From: Methanobrevibacter sp.
GTDB taxonomy: Archaea; Methanobacteriota; Methanobacteria; Methanobacteriales; Methanobacteriaceae
Direction: 5' to 3'
Assembly (NCBI RefSeq): GCF_030539665.1
Contig: NZ_JAUNXR010000003.1
Span: 212,037-276,036, forward strand
Length of the DNA: 64,000 nucleotides
Part shown: one piece after another, positions 18,087-27,355 of the stretch
Position numbering within the stretch: position 1 is the first letter of the stretch
How the letters are laid out: each line of letters opens with the position of its first letter
Program-made: the position numbers and the translations under genes
Notes under the pieces: generated by a model
Told to the model about the DNA's origin: nothing
Databases searched by the model: none
Seen by the model: only the letters and a program-made list of their open reading frames with translations

Positions 18087-18110
18087 GGTTAAATTATCTT
18101 AAATTTAACC
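18087..18110 (-). terminator. Hairpin at the end of the aldehyde dehydrogenase gene
   Basis: GGTTAAATT (18087-18095) pairs with AATTTAACC (18102-18110) over a 6-nt loop. On the minus strand it is followed by TTTTATTTTTT, so it most likely ends the aldehyde dehydrogenase transcript, whose stop codon overlaps the stem. The tRNA-binding gene on the other strand ends 3 bases before it. Confidence 0.55.
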
Positions 18111-19506
18111 CTATCAATTTTGTTTTTGTCATATCTTCAACAGCATATTTTATGCCTTCCTTTCCAGTTCCACTATTTTTAAAACCACCAAAAGGCATGT
18201 TGTCTGTTCTGAATGTTGATTGCTTGTTTATAAATACAGAGCCTGCCTCAATCTCGTTTGCACATCTTAATGCATCCCTAAAGCTTTCTGTGTAGACTCC
18301 TGCCTGAAGGCCGTAGTCAGTGCCGTTGGCTACCTCAATAGCTTCATCGATTCCACTTACTCTAATTATTGGTGCTACAGGCCCAAATGTTTCTGATGTC
18401 ACCAGATCCATTTCAGGAGTTACATAATCCATAACGGTAGGTTGGAAGAATGCATTTTCCCTTTTTCCCCCAGTTAAAACAACTGCACCATCCTTTACAG
18501 CATTATTAACTGTTTCTTCAACTTGAATAGCTGCCTTTTCACTTATAAGAGGCCCTACATCAGTATCCATACTCATAGGATCTCCCATCTTAAGCTTTCT
18601 AGTTTCCTTTGTGAGCTTTTCTGCAAATTCGTCCGCTATTGCATCTGCCACAATTACTCTTTTAACTCCCATACACACCTGGCCTGCATTTAGATATGCT
18701 CCTCTCATAACACCCAAAACAGCCTCATCAATATTTGCATCCTCTAAAACGACCAATGGATCATTACCACCCAATTCCAAAGTTATCTTTTTCATTCCAG
18801 CCCTATTTGCAATGAACAATCCTGTAGCCACGCTTCCTGTAAATGATATTTTATCAACATCAACAGAAGCTACGATTGCATCACCAACTTCCGAACCATA
18901 TCCTGTCACCACATTTATTACACCATCTGGAAATTCCTCATTTACCAAATCGGCAAATTTCAAGACAGTCAATGGAGCATCCAATGGAGGCTTTACAACA
19001 ACCGTATTTTTGGCAGCTATTGCAGGAGCTATTTTATGAATTGTTAGGTTCAAAGGATAATTGAATGGGGTGATTGCTCCAACAACCCCCAAAGGAATTT
19101 TTTGAGTGAATGCAAAAAATCCTTTTCCATTAATTCCAGCATCCAATGGAACGGTTTCGCCATAAATGCGCTTGGCTTCCTCCGCTGAAAGTCTTAAAGT
19201 TTCCAATGACCTATCAACCTCAACCAATGATTCTTTGATTGGCTTTCCAACTTCCTTTGTTAAAAGTTCAGCAAATTCCTGCCTATGTTCCTTTAGCTTT
19301 TCATATACTGCATATAATTTATTAGATACCTTAAATGCAGACATTTCCTGAATTGCTGATTTTGCTTCAACTGCAGATTCAATAGCCAAATCAACATTAT
19401 TCAAATGAGAAATTGGAACAGTATCCACAACTTCACCATTGTAAGGATTTATAACTTCATGCAAATCATTATCTGATACCTTTTTACCGTTAATTAGCAT
19501 ATCCAT
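18094..19506 (-). CDS. cofA: NAD-dependent aldehyde dehydrogenase, probable lactaldehyde dehydrogenase
   Basis: 470 residues, full-length ALDH. Catalytic features: [18 protein letters not shown] near residue 146, SFTGSVATG near 221, [11 protein letters not shown] near 243 (Glu) and [11 protein letters not shown] near 277 (nucleophilic Cys). In methanogens this type oxidises L-lactaldehyde to lactate for coenzyme F420 side-chain synthesis; glyceraldehyde-3-phosphate or other aldehydes are alternatives. GGCGAT precedes the start at 19506. The gene stands alone downstream of a pilus-like pair. Confidence 0.85.
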   Translation of the reverse strand: MDMLINGKKVSDNDLHEVINPYNGEVVDTVPISHLNNVDLAIESAVEAKSAIQEMSAFKVSNKLYAVYEKLKEHRQEFAELLTKEVGKPIKESLVEVDRSLETLRLSAEEAKRIYGETVPLDAGINGKGFFAFTQKIPLGVVGAITPFNYPLNLTIHKIAPAIAAKNTVVVKPPLDAPLTVLKFADLVNEEFPDGVINVVTGYGSEVGDAIVASVDVDKISFTGSVATGLFIANRAGMKKITLELGGNDPLVVLEDANIDEAVLGVMRGAYLNAGQVCMGVKRVIVADAIADEFAEKLTKETRKLKMGDPMSMDTDVGPLISEKAAIQVEETVNNAVKDGAVVLTGGKRENAFFQPTVMDYVTPEMDLVTSETFGPVAPIIRVSGIDEAIEVANGTDYGLQAGVYTESFRDALRCANEIEAGSVFINKQSTFRTDNMPFGGFKNSGTGKEGIKYAVEDMTKTKLIGLNLR

Positions 19507-19524
19507 ATTATCGCCTATTCACCA

Positions 19525-19707
19525 TCATTTAAAATAATTATTTATTTCATTTAATTTATTATTAAGCCCATTCACTTCATTGTTTTTAATATTTTTTGAT
19601 AAGTCACTTAAATAATTTTTATAAAATATCAAACCAATCATTACAATTACAATCATGCCACCAATTATTAAAATCAATTCTGCTGCAACCTGACCCTTTT
19701 CATCCAT
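19525..19707 (-). CDS. Class III signal peptide protein (archaeal type IV pilin-like)
   Basis: 60 residues. MDEKGQVAAELILIIGG is a class III signal: a short charged leader, cleavage before the Gln of GQ, a conserved Glu six residues on, then a hydrophobic helix (about residues 7-28) that builds the pilus core. EppA-type peptidases process such proteins. The mature domain after the helix is only about 30 residues, rich in Asn and Lys, so this is a minor or very short pilin. GGGGTGAT precedes ATG 19707, and the gene follows the TadC-like gene by 4 bases. Confidence 0.8.
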   Translation of the reverse strand: MDEKGQVAAELILIIGGMIVIVMIGLIFYKNYLSDLSKNIKNNEVNGLNNKLNEINNYFK

Positions 19708-19711
19708 TTTA

Positions 19712-20635
19712 TCACCCCGAAATTAAAATTTGACCTGCGAAATTAGATATTATGTAAAATATTCCACAGGAAACCAGAACCAAAGGAATTGAAAATTTTA
19801 TTCCCTTTTTAAAATCCCCATATAGAATTATGCTAATGATAAGACCTATTAAAAAGGAATGTATAACCAAATAAAGTTCTCCTGCAAGAGGGGCAATTGT
19901 AATAACTTCTGATGTTTTTCCAAAGCTTTCCATAAAGCTTCCATAAACACTTATCATTCCAAGAGAGAAAGGACTTGCGATTACTGCGGAAATTAGCAGA
20001 AACATCACTGCCATCATGACAGAAGATCTTCTTTCTCGCTTCAAAGCCAAAATGTCCCTTAAATCATTAGAAATGTCCATTATCACATTTGCAATCCCAC
20101 CTCCACTTTTACGGCCGTCCAGAATTATCATGAAAACCCTTTCAATCTCTTTTGATTTTAAACGTTTGCACATGGCAATCCAACATTCATCAAAATTCCC
20201 TCCCATTTTAATTTCTATCAACGTTCTTCTCATCTCGTCATACAATGGACCAGATCCGTATTTAGACATATCCTCCATTGCGCTTTCAAAGCTCAAACCC
20301 ACTTTCAATATACTGGCCAGCTGCCTTAAAAAGTCAGGAGCGGAATTTTCAATTTGGCTGATTCTACGCTCTTGCCTCAACATTGAAAAAGCATAAAATG
20401 CCCCAATTATGAAAAATGGAGCTATAAGAATGACTAAAGAGAATTTTAAAAATAAGATTAAAATAATCAGAACAAATTCCATTGATAAAAATAAAAAAAT
20501 AAAATAAGATAAAAGTTTTATTGGATCAACAATAATGTCTGAAGAAAGTAAAAATTCCTGAAATCTTGATAATTGCTTTTCAGGAAGTTTATTTTCCAAA
20601 AATATTGATATGAATGAAATAATTTTAAGTTCCAT
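19712..20635 (-). CDS. Type IV pilus assembly platform protein, TadC/GspF-like
   Basis: 307 residues with two hydrophobic N-terminal helices, a cytosolic T2SF domain (APDFLRQLASILKVGLSFE near residue 104, GRKSGGGIANVIMDISNDL near 176), and two to three C-terminal helices. T2SF proteins anchor the secretion ATPase in the membrane. No ATPase (TadA), TadB partner or prepilin peptidase lies nearby; either they are elsewhere or the system is reduced. No Shine-Dalgarno is evident before ATG 20635. Confidence 0.85.
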   Translation of the reverse strand: MELKIISFISIFLENKLPEKQLSRFQEFLLSSDIIVDPIKLLSYFIFLFLSMEFVLIILILFLKFSLVILIAPFFIIGAFYAFSMLRQERRISQIENSAPDFLRQLASILKVGLSFESAMEDMSKYGSGPLYDEMRRTLIEIKMGGNFDECWIAMCKRLKSKEIERVFMIILDGRKSGGGIANVIMDISNDLRDILALKRERRSSVMMAVMFLLISAVIASPFSLGMISVYGSFMESFGKTSEVITIAPLAGELYLVIHSFLIGLIISIILYGDFKKGIKFSIPLVLVSCGIFYIISNFAGQILISG

Positions 20636-20687
20636 GTATTTACTAAGTTTTTAAATGATTTAAAGACTTAGTTGGAAATTAAATCAA

Positions 20688-21710
20688 TTATTCAATCACA
20701 AGTGGCAATTTACCCAATATTCTAGCCTTGTTGTCGATAGCTACAGTATCCTCCAACCTAACACCAAACTCCCCTTCAAGATAGATTCCAGGTTCTACTG
20801 TCATAACCATGCCTTTTTCAACAATTGTTTTGTCTTTAGATGAAAATGAAGGGGATTCATGAATATCCAAACCTAAACTATGACCTGTTGAGTGAATAAA
20901 ATTATCGCCATAACCATATTCAGATATGATGTCACGTGCAATCTTATCCACCTCCCAACATTCCATTCCTGGCTTGATTTTATGAATGGTCTTATTATGA
21001 GCTTCAGCTACAATATCAAAAATTTCATGCTGTTTTTCTGTGTAAACCAAAGTCCTTGTATTGTCAGAGCAATAGCCATTGTATTTAGCTCCCCAGTCTA
21101 TTAGAACAGGATTTGTTATTTTATCAGGTGTGGGAACAGCATGAGGTAAGCTGGAATTGGCACCGCTTGTTAGAATTGTTTCAAATGATGGTTCTGATGC
21201 TCCGTTTTCACGCATATATTTATCCAGTTCAAAGGCCACCATATTTTCCTGTGCACCATATTCATGTTTTTCGATGATTTTAATTTGTCTGAAAGCCTGC
21301 TGTGCAATTTCAGTAGCCTCCTCTATTTTAAAAATCTCTTTTGGACTTTTGATTGCTCTTTGTTTATTTACAAAATCCACGGCAGATATGTCAAAATCAT
21401 CCCTGAATTTCTCATAAGTGCCGTATTCCAAGGACGGTTCTATAGCCAGCTTTTTAATTGATTTTCTTAAATCATCAATCATGCTGGAAAATGATTCGAA
21501 CTCTTTTATTTCAATGGTTGAATCCCTATTTGCAATTTCCAAATCCATTTTTGAAGTATAAATTACGGGATTCTCCTTGATTACTGCAAAAGCAAAACTT
21601 GTAGGTTTGTAGTTTGATAAGTATTGAATATTTGAAAAATTAGCTAATAAATATCCATCATAACCGTCTTTTTCCATATCATTTAAAATATTTTTTATAT
21701 GAAGCTCCAT
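20688..21710 (-). CDS. Xaa-Pro aminopeptidase-like M24 metallopeptidase
   Basis: 340 residues with the creatinase N-domain and the M24 pita-bread fold. All five metal ligands can be placed: Asp in LIDWGAKYNGYCSDNTRT (two), His in STGHSLGLDIHESP, and Glu in VEPGIY and VRLEDTV. This family removes N-terminal residues before proline in a two-metal reaction. ATG 21710 follows AGGAGATG. It is divergent from the M50 protease gene. Confidence 0.93.
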   Translation of the reverse strand: MELHIKNILNDMEKDGYDGYLLANFSNIQYLSNYKPTSFAFAVIKENPVIYTSKMDLEIANRDSTIEIKEFESFSSMIDDLRKSIKKLAIEPSLEYGTYEKFRDDFDISAVDFVNKQRAIKSPKEIFKIEEATEIAQQAFRQIKIIEKHEYGAQENMVAFELDKYMRENGASEPSFETILTSGANSSLPHAVPTPDKITNPVLIDWGAKYNGYCSDNTRTLVYTEKQHEIFDIVAEAHNKTIHKIKPGMECWEVDKIARDIISEYGYGDNFIHSTGHSLGLDIHESPSFSSKDKTIVEKGMVMTVEPGIYLEGEFGVRLEDTVAIDNKARILGKLPLVIE

Positions 21711-21769
21711 GATAACATCTCCTTAAAGATTGTATTAATTTATTTAATATTTAAAGTTAAGGAAAAAAG

Positions 21770-21778
21770 TTTATATAA
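21770..21778 (+). promoter_or_regulatory. TATA box giving a leaderless M50 protease mRNA
   Basis: TTTATATAA is centred 26 bp upstream of ATG 21800, the normal TATA-to-start distance in archaea, with an A-rich BRE-like stretch before it. No Shine-Dalgarno precedes the ATG, so the transcript should begin at or next to the start codon. Confidence 0.55.
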
Positions 21779-21799
21779 AAAATAAGATATTTTATTAGT

Positions 21800-22441
21800 A
21801 TGATTAGATTTACTAAAACAGAAGTGAGAGATTTACTAATATCTTTCATAGTTATTTCACTTTCTTTTGCTATTTTATTTACAGGCAGAAATCTTGCATC
21901 TGCAATTTATATCCTTCCAATAGCCATGGTCGGTGTAGGGGCAGGGTTTATCCTACATGAATTAGGACATAAATTCGCTTCAATTCATTTTGGTTATTGG
22001 GCCGAGTATAAGTTATGGCCTGCAGGATTAGTAATTGCATTAGTAAGTTCATTCTTCGGATTTGTATTTGCAGCACCTGGAGCTGTTTATACCTATGGAA
22101 ACTTCGTAAGCGAAAGAGAAAATGGAATAATCTCAATAAGCGGACCTATTGTAAACATTATTTTAGCATTGATATTTTTAGGTGTGGCCGTTTTCATTTA
22201 TCCTGCCGCATTCTACAGTGGAAGTCTGCAGATTGCATTTTTAGTTTGCAGTTTAGGTTTTAGTATAAATAGCTATTTGGCTGTTTTTAATTTAATACCA
22301 GTATGGAACTTAGATGGATCAAAAGTTCTAAGATGGAATGGATTGATTTGGGTAATTACAATAGCGATTGCTGGAATAATGACCTATTTCTCCATGACAA
22401 TAGGTGTTGAAAATATTGTAAGAGCAATAATAGGATTATAG
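21800..22441 (+). CDS. Site-2-protease-type membrane metallopeptidase (M50)
   Basis: 213 residues, about six membrane helices. HELGHK near residue 53 is the zinc HExxH site, and FNLIPVWNLDGSKVLRW near 167 supplies the third ligand (NxxPxxxLDG). It would cleave membrane-embedded substrates, though targets are unknown. It lies 4 bases upstream of ycaO and may be cotranscribed with the thioamidation genes; there is no evidence that it takes part in that reaction. Confidence 0.9.
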   Translation: MIRFTKTEVRDLLISFIVISLSFAILFTGRNLASAIYILPIAMVGVGAGFILHELGHKFASIHFGYWAEYKLWPAGLVIALVSSFFGFVFAAPGAVYTYGNFVSERENGIISISGPIVNIILALIFLGVAVFIYPAAFYSGSLQIAFLVCSLGFSINSYLAVFNLIPVWNLDGSKVLRWNGLIWVITIAIAGIMTYFSMTIGVENIVRAIIGL

Positions 22442-22444
22442 ATT

Positions 22445-23641
22445 ATGTTAAATGATGAAAAAATTGAATTTTTTGAAGGAACACAAAGAGTTACAACTCC
22501 TGAGAAAACTATAGAAAAATATGAACCGATGCTTAGAACTGCTGGAATAACCAGAATAACTGAAATTACACATCTAGACAGAATAGGAATTCCAGTGTTT
22601 TCAGCCATTAGACCTACCTCTCAAGATGGAGGAGTCAGTGTCTATGCAGGCAAAGGAATTGGAGTGAATCAGGCAAAGGCATCTGCAATAATGGAAGGTT
22701 TTGAAAGATATTCCGCAGAAAGGCAGGGAAATGAAGAAATCGTTGTTGCAAACATGAATGACCTTGAAGGAAACTATATTGATCCTAAAACACTTAATCT
22801 TCCCCAGGAAACAAAAAACTACAGCAATTTTGAAATTGAATGGAGTACTGCCTTTGATTTGGTGACTGAGAAAGAATTTTATGTCCCTTCAAATGCAATT
22901 TATCATCCATACATACCTGAAAATAACTGTTTGGCATTATTTAAAGGCCATACCAATGGATTGGCTTCTGGAAATGTAGTTGAAGAGGCCATTTTACACA
23001 GCATTTTTGAAGTTATTGAACGTGATGCATGGAGCATTTATGAACTTACCCGCAAAAACTCAAGGCAGATAAATCTTGAAACCGTAAAAAGTGACTTGAT
23101 CAATGATTTGCTTGAAAAATTCAGTAAAAATGATATTGAGATAAGACTGTTCGATTTGACAGCAGACATCAAGGTTCCGACAATTCTTGCCTCTGCAGAC
23201 GATACCCTACTTAAAGATGCAGGATTATTGTCCATAGGAATTGGAACACATCTTGATCCTGAAATAGCTGTTTTACGTGCCCTTACAGAAGTAGCACAAA
23301 GTAGAGCAACACAAATTCAAGGAGCCCGTGAAGATACCGTTCGTGCAGATATCGTGAGAAAAGTGGGCTATGAAAAAACAAAGAAAAAATACAAACATTA
23401 CTTCAATGACAAGGAAAGCAAAATTGACTTTTCCGAAATTCCAAATAAAAGTACTGGGTCTTTAAAAGATGACATTGACATTGTGATTAAAGAGTTGAAA
23501 GCCAACGGCATTGAAAATGTCCTATATAAAGACATTACAAGGCCCGAAATCGGAGTGAATGTTGTGCGCGTCGTCATTCCAACAATGGAAATGTATTCCG
23601 TTGACAAGGGAAGAGTTGGAGACAGATGCTTAAAGATATGA
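22445..23641 (+). CDS. ycaO: YcaO protein for McrA glycine thioamidation (methanogenesis marker 1)
   Basis: 398 residues. YcaO proteins activate a backbone amide with ATP; in methanogens this one, with TfuA, converts a glycine of the methyl-coenzyme M reductase alpha subunit to thioglycine. ATP-binding stretches are SAIMEGFERYSAERQ near residue 78 and SIFEVIERDAWSIYE near 184, with LRALTEVAQSRATQI near 277. The C-terminus lacks the PxPxP tail of peptide-cyclising YcaOs, as expected for this clade. tfuA follows 4 bases downstream. Confidence 0.95.
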   Translation: MLNDEKIEFFEGTQRVTTPEKTIEKYEPMLRTAGITRITEITHLDRIGIPVFSAIRPTSQDGGVSVYAGKGIGVNQAKASAIMEGFERYSAERQGNEEIVVANMNDLEGNYIDPKTLNLPQETKNYSNFEIEWSTAFDLVTEKEFYVPSNAIYHPYIPENNCLALFKGHTNGLASGNVVEEAILHSIFEVIERDAWSIYELTRKNSRQINLETVKSDLINDLLEKFSKNDIEIRLFDLTADIKVPTILASADDTLLKDAGLLSIGIGTHLDPEIAVLRALTEVAQSRATQIQGAREDTVRADIVRKVGYEKTKKKYKHYFNDKESKIDFSEIPNKSTGSLKDDIDIVIKELKANGIENVLYKDITRPEIGVNVVRVVIPTMEMYSVDKGRVGDRCLKI

Positions 23642-23645
23642 TAAT

Positions 23646-24290
23646 ATGAAGGCCATTATTTATACTGGACTCTCAGTGAGTTTTGATGAAGCGAAAGAGA
23701 TATTGGATGAAAACGTTATTTATAAGCCCCCAATAAAAAGAGGAGATATCGGTGATGCCTTAAAAGAAAATCCAGACATTATTGGAATAATAGATGGGGT
23801 TTTCCACCAATCCCCTGCCGTTGCCCATAAGGAAATATTGAACGCAATCGATGCTGGAGTTAAGGTTATTGGATCATCAAGTATGGGAGCATTAAGAGCT
23901 TCTGAATTGGATGTGTTGGGAATGGTTGGAATAGGCTATGTTTATGAGCAATATAGAGACGGAGAGATAACTTCTGACGACGATGTTGCAGTTATGCTTG
24001 ATCAGGAGACATTAGAACCTCTTTCAGTTCCTCTGGTCAATATGAAATATGTCTTTACAAAAGCCCAAGAGGAAAATGTGATAATCGCCAATGAAAAGGA
24101 GGAATTGCTACAGATAGCAAAAGAGATATTTTATCCAAAAAGAATTTATTCTGCCGTTTTGAATGAATCAAGCCTGAATGACGATAAAAAAAATAAGCTC
24201 ATTGACTTTATCGCTATTTCTAAAGATATCAAAAAAGAAGATGGAAAAAAACTTATAAAATATGTTAAAGAGCTAATGGAAACAGCATGA
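23646..24290 (+). CDS. tfuA: TfuA-related protein, partner of YcaO in McrA thioamidation
   Basis: 214 residues. The conserved start IIYTGLSVSFDEAKEIL, GIIDGVFHQSPAVAHKEIL near residue 47 and GSSSMGALRASEL near 77 define TfuA, which is proposed to hydrolyse or deliver sulfide to YcaO. It is directly downstream of ycaO, so the operon is complete. The gene ends before an AT-rich hairpin (24297-24318) next to a convergent gene. Confidence 0.93.
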   Translation: MKAIIYTGLSVSFDEAKEILDENVIYKPPIKRGDIGDALKENPDIIGIIDGVFHQSPAVAHKEILNAIDAGVKVIGSSSMGALRASELDVLGMVGIGYVYEQYRDGEITSDDDVAVMLDQETLEPLSVPLVNMKYVFTKAQEENVIIANEKEELLQIAKEIFYPKRIYSAVLNESSLNDDKKNKLIDFIAISKDIKKEDGKKLIKYVKELMETA

Positions 24291-24318
24291 TTTTTATTAA
24301 AAAAAGAGAATAAAAAGA

Positions 24319-24783
24319 TTATTTTTTACCTAATCTTTCCATATATTTTTTATAAACGATTTCTGGAGTTTCAATATGCTTTTCAACTTCTGTTTCTACA
24401 ATTGAAACTTCATCCTCAGGACTTCTTTCAACACTTCTCAAACCATATACCATGATGTCGTCCCCTTCAATTTTAAAGCCAACGTCATCAGCCACAACAT
24501 TCAATAAATTAATCTCTAATTGAGAAGCCTCACTTCTATCGTTATCAACTTTATAAATATATTTTAAGAATAAGTCCTTATGAGGCATGATTTCATTAAC
24601 AGTTCTTTTTATTACAGATTCGAAAAGCTCTAAAAACTTAGCAACAATATCATCATCATTGTTCCAACAAAAAAGAACAGAATTAAGAACGATTTCATGC
24701 TCTGATGAATCGTCTCTTAATCTAGATCTAATCTTGATGATGCTATCATCTGATTTTATCATAAGGACTGGTTTAAGACCCAT
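24319..24783 (-). CDS. Conserved methanogen protein (DUF2120-like)
   Basis: 154 residues, soluble and acidic, with no catalytic motif I can place. AAGTGAT precedes ATG 24783. It is 8 bases downstream of the CBS-domain gene and probably cotranscribed. The resemblance to DUF2120 of Methanobacteriales is from memory and tentative. Confidence 0.6.
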   Translation of the reverse strand: MGLKPVLMIKSDDSIIKIRSRLRDDSSEHEIVLNSVLFCWNNDDDIVAKFLELFESVIKRTVNEIMPHKDLFLKYIYKVDNDRSEASQLEINLLNVVADDVGFKIEGDDIMVYGLRSVERSPEDEVSIVETEVEKHIETPEIVYKKYMERLGKK

Positions 24784-24791
24784 TATATCAC

Positions 24792-25628
24792 TTATACTAA
24801 AGCCTTAATCAAGTCACTTGCCCTTACAAGACCTATTAAATCCCCATCAACATTAGTAACCGGAATTTGTTCAATATTCAACTGCTTCATCTTTTTAGCG
24901 CAATCTGAAACTTTAGTTTTTTCATTAGCTATTTCAATATTATCTCCAATAACGTCTTCAACTAACTTATCAGAGAATTTCAAATGATTCTTTTCAATGT
25001 ATAAGACAGAAGTACTGTCCCAAGACCATTTGTCCCCTTCGGTTCCTACAGTAGAACTGTGTTCGGAACGTTCTGAGATAATTTCACTTTCAGCAATGAA
25101 ATCAGTTTCAGTCAAGATACCAGTTAATTTTGCCTGATTATTTAAAGCTAAAATAGATTTAAGACCGAAAAGTTTCATACTTTCAAAAGCAACATTCAAT
25201 GGAGTTCCTACCCAAGTTGTAGCAATATCAGTAATCATATACTTTCCAACAGGATCATTATTTTCCATATCTGCCAATGCTTTTGAAACCAAGTCAAATG
25301 AGGTTATGATTCCCACCAATTCATCTTCATCATTAACAACAGGAACTCTCCTCACATTATTTTCAATCATTTTTTTAGCAACGCTTTCAATATCTTCACC
25401 AACTGTTGCAGTAACAAGATCTCTAGACATCAACATGGCAATTTGATCTTCATCAGGATTTATAATCAAATCAGAACGTGTTAATAATCCAACAAGCTTA
25501 TTAGTATCCCCTTTAACTACTGGAAGAACAGAAATATTTTCTTCCCTCATTAGTTTTAATGCTTTTTCCCTATTTCCAGGTACAGAAACACTAATTACCT
25601 TTTTAGACATAACTCTTTTAACTTTCAT
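24792..25628 (-). CDS. Protein of four CBS domains
   Basis: 278 residues. Four CBS motifs in two Bateman pairs are visible (VKRVMSKKVISVSVP, MLMSRDLVTATVGE, YMITDIATTWVG, and a last one near residue 217), each ending with the LVGLLTRSDLI-like element. CBS pairs bind adenosine nucleotides and regulate partner proteins; this one has no effector domain. Two genes downstream of a universal stress protein, it fits a nucleotide-sensing role. Confidence 0.88.
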   Translation of the reverse strand: MKVKRVMSKKVISVSVPGNREKALKLMREENISVLPVVKGDTNKLVGLLTRSDLIINPDEDQIAMLMSRDLVTATVGEDIESVAKKMIENNVRRVPVVNDEDELVGIITSFDLVSKALADMENNDPVGKYMITDIATTWVGTPLNVAFESMKLFGLKSILALNNQAKLTGILTETDFIAESEIISERSEHSSTVGTEGDKWSWDSTSVLYIEKNHLKFSDKLVEDVIGDNIEIANEKTKVSDCAKKMKQLNIEQIPVTNVDGDLIGLVRASDLIKALV

Positions 25629-25658
25629 ATTACCATCCCTACTAATAAATTAATTAAA

Positions 25659-26090
25659 TTAACGTACTACTAAAACAGAACAATGAGCATGTTTTGATAC
25701 TTTATCAGCTACACTACCCATAAGGAATTTATCCAATTTAGATTTTCCTGAACTTCCAACAACAATCAAATCGATATCTTCCTCTTCTGCAGCGGTTAAA
25801 ATTTCTTTTGCTGGTGAACCTTCTTTTATTATGGATGTGATTTTAACATTGAAATTTTCTTCTTCATCCATATGTTCAAAATCTTCAATATTTTTCTCAG
25901 AATCTTGTTTTAATATTGAAGTTAATTCGAATACTTCTTCATCTAATGGAAGGCCGTTTACAAAGCTATTTTCAATAACACTAATAGCAAAAATTTCTGC
26001 ATCCATTGATTTTGCAATTTCTAAAGCAATATGCTCTGCTCTTTGAGCAAATTCTGAACCATCAGTCGGAACTAAAATTCTTTTATACAT
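25659..26090 (-). CDS. Universal stress protein (UspA family)
   Basis: 143 residues with the N-terminal ILVPTDGSEFAQRAEH and the ATP-binding signature GSSGKSKLDKFLMGSVAD near residue 116. Such proteins bind ATP and respond to stress. GGAGGATTTGAT precedes ATG 26090. It is followed 30 bases later by the CBS-domain gene, likely in one transcript. Confidence 0.92.
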   Translation of the reverse strand: MYKRILVPTDGSEFAQRAEHIALEIAKSMDAEIFAISVIENSFVNGLPLDEEVFELTSILKQDSEKNIEDFEHMDEEENFNVKITSIIKEGSPAKEILTAAEEEDIDLIVVGSSGKSKLDKFLMGSVADKVSKHAHCSVLVVR

Positions 26091-26118
26091 ATCAAATCCT
26101 CCTTTTAAGATATTAAAT

Positions 26119-27282
26119 CTATTGATATTTATGAATTATATTTTTATGTATAATATATAATATATCTTTCGAATTTGAGCGATTTATTATATTAAGGTAT
26201 GGATTTTTAGATTTTTGTTTAAAAACTATAAATTCGGCAAAACTATCCTCGCGAATAACTGCCTTTTTTATATGTTGATTAATGGAACTGCAGCATACAT
26301 TTGTTGTAGCCATTTTAAGCAATTCCCTAGGATTTATATTATAATTTTGAGTTACAGAAACAAGTTTGATGGTAAATTCCAATTCCCTAAGCATGTTTGG
26401 AGAATTCAACATCAAATTATCTGATCCCAGTATCGGGGCAATATCAGACTCGACAATATCACTTATAGGGGCAATACCAACATTCAAAGTTGCATTGGCT
26501 CTAGGGCACAAACATAGATTAACATCGGAACTGGATATAATCTTCAAATCATCCTTCATTAAATTAGTCCCATGAACAATTTGATCGAAATTGCAGTCAA
26601 TAGCCCTTTCAACTTCTGTCTTATTGAATTTTTCTAAGGAATTATGTTGAACTTCACTAGATTCCGCAACATGTATTGAAGAAATTTTAGACTGCTTTCT
26701 GCATTCTTCAGTAATTAAGTTAGCCACCTCATCAGTAATTTCACCAAATCCGCTCGGAGCAATTCCGTCCGCCACCTTCAGAATATCCCTAATGGCTTTT
26801 TTAACCCTTTTCAAATCAGGATCATCACCATAAAAGCTATTGTCACGGCCCAATATGATTGGATTAATTGGCATGTCCTTTGAAGCTTCTTTAAGAAGCT
26901 CTATTCCTTTAATTCCTCCCTCCCTATAGTCAATGAAATGTGTAGTTCCTGTTTTTATCATTTCCCACATTGAATCTTGCATTCCTGCAATGATGTCATC
27001 GTCATCGGCATTTGAAAGAGCAACATGCTTAACACCATTTGGAGGTTTTACCACCTCATCCAAAGTAAGGCCATAACCTTCATCCTTAATTATGGAATCT
27101 CCAATATGAGTATGGCCATTTAAAAATGTTGGAGAGACAATGCAACCTTCACAGTCAATTATTTTTCCTTCAAACGCGCCTTCATTAATTTCAATTATTT
27201 TTCCATCTTCAACAACGATATTTTCTTTTTTAGGAGTAAGATTTTCCCCCTTCAATATTGTTGCATTTGCAATAGTAAACAT
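26119..27282 (-). CDS. Amidohydrolase-family metal-dependent hydrolase
   Basis: 387 residues. Metal ligands: NGHTHIGD near residue 57, HVAES near 199, HGTNL near 236 and GSDNLML near 287. The layout is that of TrzA/ATZ-like or adenosine-deaminase-like amidohydrolases, which deaminate or hydrolyse heterocycles. The C-terminal 40 residues are Asn/Ile/Lys-rich and diverge from the family. No Shine-Dalgarno precedes ATG 27282, suggesting a short or absent leader. Substrate unknown. Confidence 0.85.
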   Translation of the reverse strand: MFTIANATILKGENLTPKKENIVVEDGKIIEINEGAFEGKIIDCEGCIVSPTFLNGHTHIGDSIIKDEGYGLTLDEVVKPPNGVKHVALSNADDDDIIAGMQDSMWEMIKTGTTHFIDYREGGIKGIELLKEASKDMPINPIILGRDNSFYGDDPDLKRVKKAIRDILKVADGIAPSGFGEITDEVANLITEECRKQSKISSIHVAESSEVQHNSLEKFNKTEVERAIDCNFDQIVHGTNLMKDDLKIISSSDVNLCLCPRANATLNVGIAPISDIVESDIAPILGSDNLMLNSPNMLRELEFTIKLVSVTQNYNINPRELLKMATTNVCCSSINQHIKKAVIREDSFAEFIVFKQKSKNPYLNIINRSNSKDILYIIHKNIIHKYQ

Positions 27283-27355
27283 TAAAAAAAGATATGTAAA
27301 ATCTAGTACTTATTTTATAGTGTAAAACCAATATAATATTAAAAATATATTTGAG

